Positions 45,643 to 53,258 of a DNA stretch of 64,000 nucleotides are shown here, piece by piece. The translations under genes and the position numbers were made by a program. Numbering within the stretch: position 1 is the stretch's first letter; the number at the start of each line of letters is the position of its first letter. The notes beneath the pieces were generated by a model. It was not told the origin of the DNA. It ran no database searches and was given only the letters and a program-made list of their open reading frames with translations. The DNA comes from Dyadobacter chenwenxiniae (GTDB lineage: Bacteria; Bacteroidota; Bacteroidia; Cytophagales; Spirosomataceae). The stretch is from positions 6,515,001 to 6,579,000 of the forward strand of contig NZ_CP094997.1 in the NCBI RefSeq assembly GCF_022869785.1, read 5' to 3'.

Positions 45643-46716
45643 ATGAGGCAGATCGGATTGTGCACGTTCATTTTAGCGGGAATCATCTTTGGCTTTGAAC
45701 GAACAGCACAAGCGCAATCCATCGGTGGAAGAAGCAAGCTCGACTTTCTTCAACTGCCAGCCCAGGCAAAAAGCAATGCATTAGGCACGCATCACGTTAC
45801 CATTTCGGGCAATGATCCTGCACTTTTTATCCAGAATCCTGCGCTGCTCGATTCTTCCAAAGCCAATAATGTTTCCATAAATCTGATGCCCTATCTGGCG
45901 GATACGCGGTTCGTGAATGCGGCTTATGCGCGTCGGGTTGGCAAATCTGCTGGCGTGTGGGCGGTTGGTTTGCAATATCTTAATTACGGAACAATGGTGG
46001 AAACCGACGACATTGGCAATGTAATAGGGGAGTTCCGGGCGGCGGATTATGGGTTATCTGCCGGTTATGGGCATAGTATAGGCGCTTTTACAGTCGGTGG
46101 AACATTGAAAATGGTCGGCGCTTCGGTGCAGTCGTACAATGTGTTCGGCCTGGCGCGGGACTGGGGTGGGGTTTTCAAGCATCCGGAGCAGGATCTTGCT
46201 ATTGGTTTTGCTGTTAAAAATATGGGTTTCGTCAAACAGAACTATTCAGGGTTAAGCGATCCTGCGTTGCCGTTGGATGTCCGTCTCGGCATCACATTCA
46301 AGCCGGAATATATGCCGATCCGCGTTTCGCTAACTGCGCATCATTTGAACAAGTTTGATATGGTTTACAATGATCCGAACCTGTTTTTCACTTACGATGA
46401 TAATGGCAACAAGGTCCCGAAAAAAGTAGGCATAGCAGAGAAATTAAGCCGTCATCTTTCCTTAGGAGCGGAGGCATTGCTGCATCCGAACTTCCGCGTT
46501 ATGCTGGGTTATGACCATTTGCGCAGGCAGGAACTGAGACTTTCCGACCGTGGCGCATTGGCCGGGTTTTCATTTGGTGCCTGGATGCGGATTAAGCGGT
46601 TTGAGGTCGGTTATGGTCGCTCGCAGTATGTTACTGGTTTTGGAAGTAGTTCATTATCAATTGTTATGAATATGAAAAATGGTTTTGCAAAAGAAACAGT
46701 CAAAGTAAGGCCTTAG
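45643..46716 (+). CDS. porQ: Type IX secretion system outer-membrane protein PorQ
   Basis: A 357-residue outer-membrane barrel-like protein. The signal peptide ends around AQAQ. The body has the PorQ pattern: GRSKLDFLQLPAQAKSNALG, ISGNDPALFIQNPALLD, and alternating beta segments in the C-terminal two thirds. PorQ is linked to the type IX machine that exports gliding adhesins and enzymes in Bacteroidota. The ATG at 45643 precedes the signal peptide; the TTG at 45634 is rejected. No other por genes are near. Confidence 0.88.
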   Translation: MRQIGLCTFILAGIIFGFERTAQAQSIGGRSKLDFLQLPAQAKSNALGTHHVTISGNDPALFIQNPALLDSSKANNVSINLMPYLADTRFVNAAYARRVGKSAGVWAVGLQYLNYGTMVETDDIGNVIGEFRAADYGLSAGYGHSIGAFTVGGTLKMVGASVQSYNVFGLARDWGGVFKHPEQDLAIGFAVKNMGFVKQNYSGLSDPALPLDVRLGITFKPEYMPIRVSLTAHHLNKFDMVYNDPNLFFTYDDNGNKVPKKVGIAEKLSRHLSLGAEALLHPNFRVMLGYDHLRRQELRLSDRGALAGFSFGAWMRIKRFEVGYGRSQYVTGFGSSSLSIVMNMKNGFAKETVKVRP

Positions 46717-46797
46717 CTTCCTGATTTGTTTTGCTAATGTTAAGTTTTGTTCATAATAGCTTAATCTTTAGGTAAAGTCATAGCGCCTTGGTTCGCC

Positions 46798-46805
46798 TAG
46801 TTTTG
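46798..46805 (+). promoter_or_regulatory. Putative -7 box of the PhoX-like gene
   Basis: TAGTTTTG is a full TAnnTTTG match with the ATG at 46823 only 17 bases downstream, giving a short leader. A -33 TTTG is not seen at the expected place. Confidence 0.4.
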
Positions 46806-46822
46806 TTAAAAACTATCTCACC

Positions 46823-48289
46823 ATGGCGATGAATTTTAGCTCTATTCCAAAAAATGCCCTTACTGCGCTGGTTTGCGGCGCAATGACTTTTTCTGGCTGC
46901 ATTAAGGATCACAACGATCCGCCTGTGGACTCTTCAAAACTGATCGACCGCTCGGTTAACCCATCGTTGGTGCGTTCATTACCAGGATTTGAAGATCTGA
47001 AAATCACTACTTTGATCAGCTCTGACGACAAATTGCAGGATTCGCCTGATTTTATTTACGGTGCTCAGCCAGATGGCGGCGCTTTTGTGAAAAACCCAAA
47101 TGGCGAAGGTTTTGTGATGATCAACAACCACGAAATTCTCTTCTCCGTTTCGCGCGTTTTTCTTGACAAAGAATTGAAACCTGTAAAAGGTGAATACATT
47201 GTTGACGCAGAAGGTGGGCAATGGAGACTATGCTCGGCCACTTTGGCTACACCGCAGGAACATGGTTTCGGGCCGTTGTTCCTGACAGCGGGTGAAAGCA
47301 GTGCGGAGTCGATGACACATGCGATCGATCCGTTTGCGCCAGCAGATAAAAAGAATAAAACAAGAACGGTTAGCGCATTTGGAAAATGGAATGCTGAGAA
47401 TGCAGTGCCGCTTCCTAAGGATGCATTTCCAGGCAAAACAGTGATCATTATCGGTGAAGATGACACAAACGGCCAGCTTGTGGCTTACGTTTCGGATGTG
47501 GTTGGCGATTTGAACAATGGTAAATTATATGCATTACGCCGCACAAACCAGGAAAGTGTGGAGACGGATATGGTAAAAGGCCAAACTTATGATGTTGAAT
47601 TTGTTCCTTTTGATAATGTAAAAACGAGCACTGGCGCAGAGCTGCAAATGCAGACAGTGGATAAGAAAATGATCCAGTTTGCGCGCGTTGAGGACATTGA
47701 TTACCGTAAAGGCGGCATTGGCGTTGGTCGCGATATTTACTTTACTGCAACGGGTGTTAGCCAGGCGGATAAAATCACGCCGGTAGCCGGAAAAAACATG
47801 TGGGGCCGCGTCTACAACCTGAAATTCGACGAGACCAATCCTTTGAAAGGCAAGTTGCAGATCATTATGGATGGCGAAGACAAGCCAGGCAGCTTCATTG
47901 TGAACCCGGACAATATTTGCGTGACCAAAAACTTTGTTTACGTGCAGGAAGACGGTGATTCATTCTATAAAAACAATGATCACGACGGTACGATCTGGCA
48001 ATATAACCTGGCTACGAAAGAAAGCAAAGCGATGCTCCAAATGCACCACCGCAGAGAAGATCCAACATTCAATGCAAAATATAACTCGGTGGCAAACAAC
48101 TCATTGAGCAGCTGGGAATACGGTGCAATGATTGACATTTCGGATGTTGTGGGCATTCCCGAGACATTCATGATCAACCTGCACCCGCACACTTGGCAGG
48201 ACGAAAAATACAAAGGCGCTGACGGCAGCGGTATCTCTACAAACAAGGAAGGCGGACAAACTGTGATCGTTCGCGGAATTAAGCAATAA
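46823..48289 (+). CDS. PhoX-like (DUF839) phosphatase lipoprotein
   Basis: A 488-residue exported protein with a lipobox ending in FSGC (about Cys26). The DUF839/PhoX pattern is seen in VMINNHE near residue 95 and in NPDNICVTKNFVYVQEDGD, with further loops typical of the calcium/iron-dependent beta-propeller phosphatase. Whether every metal ligand is present was not checked. It would release phosphate from organic phosphates outside the cytoplasm. It follows porQ, after 106 bases and with its own promoter, and is followed by a terminator-like hairpin and the cytochrome peroxidase gene. Confidence 0.75.
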   Translation: MAMNFSSIPKNALTALVCGAMTFSGCIKDHNDPPVDSSKLIDRSVNPSLVRSLPGFEDLKITTLISSDDKLQDSPDFIYGAQPDGGAFVKNPNGEGFVMINNHEILFSVSRVFLDKELKPVKGEYIVDAEGGQWRLCSATLATPQEHGFGPLFLTAGESSAESMTHAIDPFAPADKKNKTRTVSAFGKWNAENAVPLPKDAFPGKTVIIIGEDDTNGQLVAYVSDVVGDLNNGKLYALRRTNQESVETDMVKGQTYDVEFVPFDNVKTSTGAELQMQTVDKKMIQFARVEDIDYRKGGIGVGRDIYFTATGVSQADKITPVAGKNMWGRVYNLKFDETNPLKGKLQIIMDGEDKPGSFIVNPDNICVTKNFVYVQEDGDSFYKNNDHDGTIWQYNLATKESKAMLQMHHRREDPTFNAKYNSVANNSLSSWEYGAMIDISDVVGIPETFMINLHPHTWQDEKYKGADGSGISTNKEGGQTVIVRGIKQ

Positions 48290-48309
48290 CACGTCTTAGC
48301 AAGATTACC

Positions 48310-48342
48310 AGAAGGCCTTCCTCGGAGGGCCTTCTATCATTT
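48310..48342 (+). terminator. Terminator-like hairpin between the PhoX-like and peroxidase genes
   Basis: AGAAGGCC pairs with GGCCTTCT around a ten-base loop, followed by ATCATTTTTA, a weak T-run. It separates two closely spaced genes. Confidence 0.55.
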
Positions 48343-48354
48343 TTATATTTCACC

Positions 48355-50142
48355 ATGAAAAATATTGTCTTTGCGATTTTCGCGGGCATTGTCATTTTCG
48401 TTCTCCATTCGTGCGCGCCGCAGAGGCAGCCGCATGAATTGGTCAATGAAAAATTTGTTGCAGATCTGGATTCGCTGATTTTGATGAATGATGGATTTTT
48501 GAAAACTGTCCGGTCCAAGCCTGGGTCGGAAGCATTGCAAAAGGAATTTTTGAAGCTTCGCTTGCAGTATAAAAAAGTGGAAGCATTTGCCGAATATTTT
48601 TTCCCGACAACCGTCCGCATGATCAATGGAGCGCCGTTGGATGAGATTGAAGATGAAGAAAATGCCGTTTTTGAGCCGGGCGGTTTGCAGGTGATTGAAG
48701 AGTTGATTTATACGGAAGATCCTGTTGATCAGGAAGAACTGGTGCGCCATGCGCGGAAAATGCAAGTGAATGTGAAGCGGATCAAAATGCTCTGGGCGGA
48801 CATTCGCATTACGGACTCGCATGTGATGGACGCGCTGCGACTGGAAATGTTCCGCTTGATCAGTTTGGGTATTTCCGGGTTCGATACGCCCGCTTCTGGG
48901 AATGCATTGGCCGAAAGTGAGGTCGTTTTGAAATCATTTCAACATTATACACAGCTTTATAAGTCAAAATTGCCAGCCTATGCCGCACTGGACAGCATTA
49001 CCAATGGCGCCATTGCTTTTTTGACACAAAATAAGAATTTCAATGCATTTGATCGCGCTGCATTTATTTCGGATCATATTAATCCATTATGCCGCTCGTT
49101 ATACAAAAACCAGGAATTGGCCGCAATTCCTTTTATGAACAGTCACAAGCTTTTGAAAGGAAATGTGGCAACGATTTTTGATAAAAATGCTTTTGACCCG
49201 GAAGCACTTTTGTCTGACTCCAAATTCGGCGCAACTGCCGACCGCATTGCATTGGGCAAATCATTGTTTTACGACAACCGGATTTCAGGAGATGGGAAAA
49301 CCAATTGCGGGTCCTGTCACCAGCCGGAGAAGGCTTATGCCGATGGGTTGAAAACGAGTAAAGGGTTTGATAATAAATTTGTTAGCCGCAATGCGCCTTC
49401 TATCATGTATGCATCTTTGCAACAGGCCCTTTTCTACGATTTGCGTGCGCCTTCCCTGGAAGATCAGGCGGCGGATGTGATCCATAACAAGCTGGAAATG
49501 CATGGTTCTATGGATAACGTGGCGAAACTCGTGGCGACCGACGAACATTATAAGCGTGATTTCAAAAAGGCTTATCCGGACCTGGACTCCATCAGGCCAG
49601 TTTACATTCAGAATGCGATGGCGACTTTTGTCCGTTCATTAAATCCATTCAATTCACCTTTTGACAAATACATGCGAGGTGATAAAAAAGCGCTTACGGA
49701 TAATCAGGTGAAGGGTTTCAATGTTTTTATGGGCAAAGCCAAATGCGGGACCTGCCATTTTGTGCCGCTTTTTAATGGCACGGTTCCGCCCGATTTCCAG
49801 CGCACGGAATCTGAGGTTTTGGGCGTGACAATTAATGCAAATTGGAAAAATCCTCTGTTGGATAAAGATCCCGGAAGAGGCGTGCACGATCAGTTTCCAC
49901 AGTGGAAAAATGCGTTTAAAACGAGTTCCGTGCGTAATATCGCAAAAACGGCCCCCTATATGCACAACGGCGCTTTTGCGACTTTGCAGGAAGTGATGGA
50001 ATTTTATAACGAAGGCGGTGGGGCCGGTTTAGGACTCAATGTGCCTAATCAGACGCTCGCGGCCGACAAACTTAACCTGACGCAAGGCGAGATCGCGGAC
50101 GTGATCTCGTTTATGGATGCATTAACCGATGCGCCGGAATAG
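48355..50142 (+). CDS. Di-haem cytochrome c peroxidase lipoprotein with imelysin-like N-terminal domain
   Basis: A 595-residue lipoprotein, Cys20 being the lipobox residue in LHSC. Residues about 25-250 form a helical region with the segment LRLQYKKVEAFAEYFFPTTV and GLQVIEE, resembling the imelysin/EfeM-type fold, although the usual His of GxHxxE is replaced by Gln. The C-terminal half (about 275-590) is a MauG/cytochrome c peroxidase module with two CxxCH sites, at Cys318-His322 and Cys464-His468. It reduces peroxide in the periplasm in characterised members. The gene abuts the convergent ABC ATPase gene (50142/50143). Confidence 0.85.
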   Translation: MKNIVFAIFAGIVIFVLHSCAPQRQPHELVNEKFVADLDSLILMNDGFLKTVRSKPGSEALQKEFLKLRLQYKKVEAFAEYFFPTTVRMINGAPLDEIEDEENAVFEPGGLQVIEELIYTEDPVDQEELVRHARKMQVNVKRIKMLWADIRITDSHVMDALRLEMFRLISLGISGFDTPASGNALAESEVVLKSFQHYTQLYKSKLPAYAALDSITNGAIAFLTQNKNFNAFDRAAFISDHINPLCRSLYKNQELAAIPFMNSHKLLKGNVATIFDKNAFDPEALLSDSKFGATADRIALGKSLFYDNRISGDGKTNCGSCHQPEKAYADGLKTSKGFDNKFVSRNAPSIMYASLQQALFYDLRAPSLEDQAADVIHNKLEMHGSMDNVAKLVATDEHYKRDFKKAYPDLDSIRPVYIQNAMATFVRSLNPFNSPFDKYMRGDKKALTDNQVKGFNVFMGKAKCGTCHFVPLFNGTVPPDFQRTESEVLGVTINANWKNPLLDKDPGRGVHDQFPQWKNAFKTSSVRNIAKTAPYMHNGAFATLQEVMEFYNEGGGAGLGLNVPNQTLAADKLNLTQGEIADVISFMDALTDAPE

Positions 50143-51639
50143 TTACGCGATAACTTTTCCCTGATCCAGTCGCAGCGTTTTAGTCACACAGCTTGGAATT
50201 TCATTGGGATAATGCGAAACGTAGATCAATGTGCGCTCCGGCGTGTCGCAAATTGCATTGACCACTGCTTTGAAATATTCGATCGCATCTGTGTCCAAAC
50301 CCTGGCAAGGCTCGTCGAGGATCAGCAGTGGCGGGTTTTTCACCAATGCCCTGGCCAGCAAAACCATGCGCTGCTGTCCTTTGGAAAGCTCCGAAAATTT
50401 CTTTTCAATCAAATGATCCACATGTAAAAGCGCAGCGACTTCGTGCACCCTTTCTGCTTGCTGTTCCGTTAACTTCTTGAAAAAAACTCCTGTCGCATCA
50501 AAAAAACCAGAAGCAATGGTTTTGAAAACGCTGGTTTCTCTTGGGAAATAAAGGTGTAATTCAGGTGAAACGTGGCCGATTTTTTGTTTGATATCCCAGA
50601 TCGAAGCGCCTGTTCCACCTCTTTTCTTGTCGAACAAATCGAAATCGTTGGCAAAGCGTTGGGGATTGTCAGCGGTGAGAATGCTGAGTAATGTTGACTT
50701 TCCGGAGCCGTTCGGACCGGAAAGTGCCCATTTCTCGCCTTTCGCAATTTTCCAGTTTACATTTGCCAGTATAGGCTGCTCGTGATAACGCACATGAATG
50801 TTCCGCAAATCGATGGCGTACTCAAAATCAATGTGTTGCGGCAGTCCGAAATGCGCCAGTTTTTCCGGATCGGGTTTGGGGCTGTGTGGGTGGATTGCGT
50901 ATCGGGCTTTGTAATCTGTGACATTGAATGTGCTTGAAATGTGCCCCTCGTTCAATTCGAGCACATTGGTAATGCATGGCGGAATTTCAGTGGCTGTTGT
51001 TGCCATAATAACTGTTACGCCCGATTGGGCCAGCTCGCTCAAAGCATTGCGCAACACTTCTCTTGAATGCACGTCCAATCCGCTGAAAGCATTATCGAGC
51101 ATCAGGATTTCAGGTTTTTTTAATAGAGATTTTGCCAAAAGCATCCGCCGCGTTTCCCCGTTAGACAGCGTAACAAACGGATGGTCAAGCAAATGTGTAA
51201 TCGATAATAGTGCAGAAACTTTATTCAGATCTTCATCACTGACAGTTGGCGGTCCGAGTGCCACAGAATTGGCATTCACTGTGCCAACCGGTTTCAACTG
51301 GTCTGTTAAAATGGCCCGCACGGAAGGCGCGCGCTCGCTTTCGTAGGCATGAAATCGTTGCTGATAATATTCTGCTCCTGCACTGACGATGCGGTTGAAT
51401 GAATAATCATTGGAAACGAGCTCAACGGCTTGTCTTAACGGCGCATTCAATTCGTAACTGATTTTTCCTTTCGAAACCGGCCATTTTCCAGCCATAACAT
51501 CCAGCAAAATGGTCTTGCCGGAACCATTGGGGCCAATAACTGCCCAATGTGTGCCGCGCTCAATATTCCAGTCAATATCCGATAAAACAGTGGTGTCGTA
51601 TTTGCGGGCAGCAACGCCCAGGAGAGAAACAAGTGCCAT
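50143..51639 (-). CDS. Tandem ABC ATPase, ModF-like
   Basis: A 498-residue protein with two ABC nucleotide-binding domains and no membrane segments. Walker A motifs are GPNGSGKT (residues about 36-43) and GPNGSGKS in the second half (about 305-312). The signatures are LSNGETRRM and LSKGQQRMV. The second Walker B is LLILDEP, with the catalytic Glu, but the first reads LMLDNA, where Asn replaces it. This matches the ModF group of soluble tandem ABC proteins, which is of unclear function. No permease gene lies near. The two domains differ in their Walker B, so hydrolysis may be limited to the second. Confidence 0.8.
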   Translation of the reverse strand: MALVSLLGVAARKYDTTVLSDIDWNIERGTHWAVIGPNGSGKTILLDVMAGKWPVSKGKISYELNAPLRQAVELVSNDYSFNRIVSAGAEYYQQRFHAYESERAPSVRAILTDQLKPVGTVNANSVALGPPTVSDEDLNKVSALLSITHLLDHPFVTLSNGETRRMLLAKSLLKKPEILMLDNAFSGLDVHSREVLRNALSELAQSGVTVIMATTATEIPPCITNVLELNEGHISSTFNVTDYKARYAIHPHSPKPDPEKLAHFGLPQHIDFEYAIDLRNIHVRYHEQPILANVNWKIAKGEKWALSGPNGSGKSTLLSILTADNPQRFANDFDLFDKKRGGTGASIWDIKQKIGHVSPELHLYFPRETSVFKTIASGFFDATGVFFKKLTEQQAERVHEVAALLHVDHLIEKKFSELSKGQQRMVLLARALVKNPPLLILDEPCQGLDTDAIEYFKAVVNAICDTPERTLIYVSHYPNEIPSCVTKTLRLDQGKVIA

Positions 51640-51780
51640 GAAACGCCAAAATCAATGAGGGACAAAGATAGTGTTTTACCGATTGCTTGTTGTTGCCAGC
51701 CGCAGGCTCATTGGATTTGTAATGGTGCCTTATAAATTTTTATAATTGGGAATTCCGCAAAGCTAATCACCGCAGCAAAC

Positions 51781-52464
51781 ATGGAGCAAAGTCTCAAAGG
51801 AATGCCACTTTCTACAAGTTTGACAGCCCTTTTGATAAGCGGCGGCATATCCGGTATGCTCTCGATCACTTCCTATCTGACTATTGCATTCTCGGATTTG
51901 CCGGACCCAGTCGTATTTTTCCTGGCTATGTCGTTTCCTATACTTGGAATCGTGTTTTTGTTTTCGTTGACGGAATACATTCATTTTCACGCGCCTTCCT
52001 ATGCGAACAGGTTGGGATTTGTTTTCGGCAGTCTTGCATTTACAATTTGCGCCGCATTCCTGGCCGCGCAACTAGCGGTGCAGATTGGGGTAAATATCAA
52101 AAACGATCAAGTAGGTGCCGCGGAAGCCAGATTTATAAAGGAATCGATCCGGCTGATCGATATGGGCATGGATGTCGCCTGGGATATGTTTATTGGAACT
52201 TACCTTGTGTTGTTCCTCATTTCTGCCCGTAAATTAATCGAATTGAAGTTTTGGGGATTCACGCTCGGTATATTGGGAATAGCACTGATGATCCTGAACA
52301 CCATGACCTTTCCAAACCCACCAGCAGAAGTGGATTTGTTTGATTTGGGGCCATTTATTGCGTTAGGATTGTTTGGTTTAGCCGGTCAGACATTCCGGCT
52401 CGGGATAAAGGCCTATGCAGAAAATAGAGCTAAGGCTAAGAGAATAGATGCCAGACTGTTATAA
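51781..52464 (+). CDS. Polytopic membrane protein of unknown function
   Basis: A 227-residue protein with about six membrane segments and a weakly polar C-terminal tail. The pattern resembles DUF4386-like membrane proteins of Bacteroidota, but I do not recognise it. The start ATG follows an intergenic gap of 141 bases after the divergent ABC gene. It stands alone on the plus strand. Confidence 0.55.
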   Translation: MEQSLKGMPLSTSLTALLISGGISGMLSITSYLTIAFSDLPDPVVFFLAMSFPILGIVFLFSLTEYIHFHAPSYANRLGFVFGSLAFTICAAFLAAQLAVQIGVNIKNDQVGAAEARFIKESIRLIDMGMDVAWDMFIGTYLVLFLISARKLIELKFWGFTLGILGIALMILNTMTFPNPPAEVDLFDLGPFIALGLFGLAGQTFRLGIKAYAENRAKAKRIDARLL

Positions 52465-52492
52465 TTTCGTTTCTCAGGCATCCGGTCTCCCT

Positions 52493-53044
52493 TCAATGAT
52501 GTAATTCCATATTGAACTCCTTAATCATTGAGTTCGTAAAGGCAGAAAGGTCGTCGGTTGTGCGGCTGGTGATTAAACCATTGTCTGTTACCACTTCCTG
52601 ATCCACCCACCTCGCGCCTGCGTTCTCGAGATCATTTTTGATAGAAGCATATGACGTCAGAACACGGCCTAAAACCACATCGGCATCAATTAAGATCTGC
52701 GGTCCGTGACAAATGGCAGCGACCGGCTTGCCGGATGTAAAGAAATGTTTTACAAATTCCACGGCACGGTAATTCATTCTAAGCGCATTCAGCCCCAACA
52801 CGCCACCGGGCAGTAACAATGCGTCATAGTAATCTGCCCGTGCCAATGTCAGTGGAACGTCTACATTATGTTTCTCGCCCCAATCCAGATGGCTCCAACC
52901 TCTAACCGCATTTTTATTTGGGGAAATGAGGTGAGTTGTTGCACCTTTCTGGTTTAGGACTTTTCTGGGACAGGTCATTTCTACCTGCTCAAATCCATCG
53001 GCAACCAAAATTGCAACTTTTAATGAATTTAATGACTGTTCCAC
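52493..53044 (-). CDS. DJ-1/PfpI-family protein (YhbO/YraA type)
   Basis: A 183-residue protein of the DJ-1/PfpI superfamily. The nucleophile is Cys112 in AAICHGPQ, followed by His113, and LLPGG at residues 77-81 is the usual turn. The close YhbO/PfpI group contains enzymes that repair or remove glycated proteins or act as stress proteases; which one applies is not certain. It is separate from a second DJ-1 gene at 58764. A stretch of 214 bases with no gene divides it from clpB. Confidence 0.82.
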   Translation of the reverse strand: MEQSLNSLKVAILVADGFEQVEMTCPRKVLNQKGATTHLISPNKNAVRGWSHLDWGEKHNVDVPLTLARADYYDALLLPGGVLGLNALRMNYRAVEFVKHFFTSGKPVAAICHGPQILIDADVVLGRVLTSYASIKNDLENAGARWVDQEVVTDNGLITSRTTDDLSAFTNSMIKEFNMELHH

Positions 53045-53202
53045 GGAATCTGTGTAATTTTAAGGGTTAGATTATTTAGATAAATATTTGTACAAAAATT
53101 ATGCCAAATTGCTAATCCAGTTCCGTTGTTCAGTTATATGATTTCCGTGCTGCTTTCATTCAACAGGTGTGGTGCGAAATGATAAAAGTGTGATCTCACC
53201 CT

Positions 53203-53236
53203 TAAAACAAAACGAGCAGCATTGCTGCCGCTCGTT
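53203..53236 (-). terminator. Terminator of clpB
   Basis: On the minus strand GAACGAGCGGCAGC pairs with GCTGCTCGTTTT, with an AAT loop, followed by a T-rich run. It lies 23 bases after the clpB stop. Confidence 0.85.
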
Positions 53237-53258
53237 CAGATATCATTATTAAGAGATT

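Noticed and set aside
53045..53258. Possible gene in the 214-base gap before clpB's terminator
   Set aside because: No open frame of useful length, no promoter match, and the only structure is the clpB terminator at 53203-53236.
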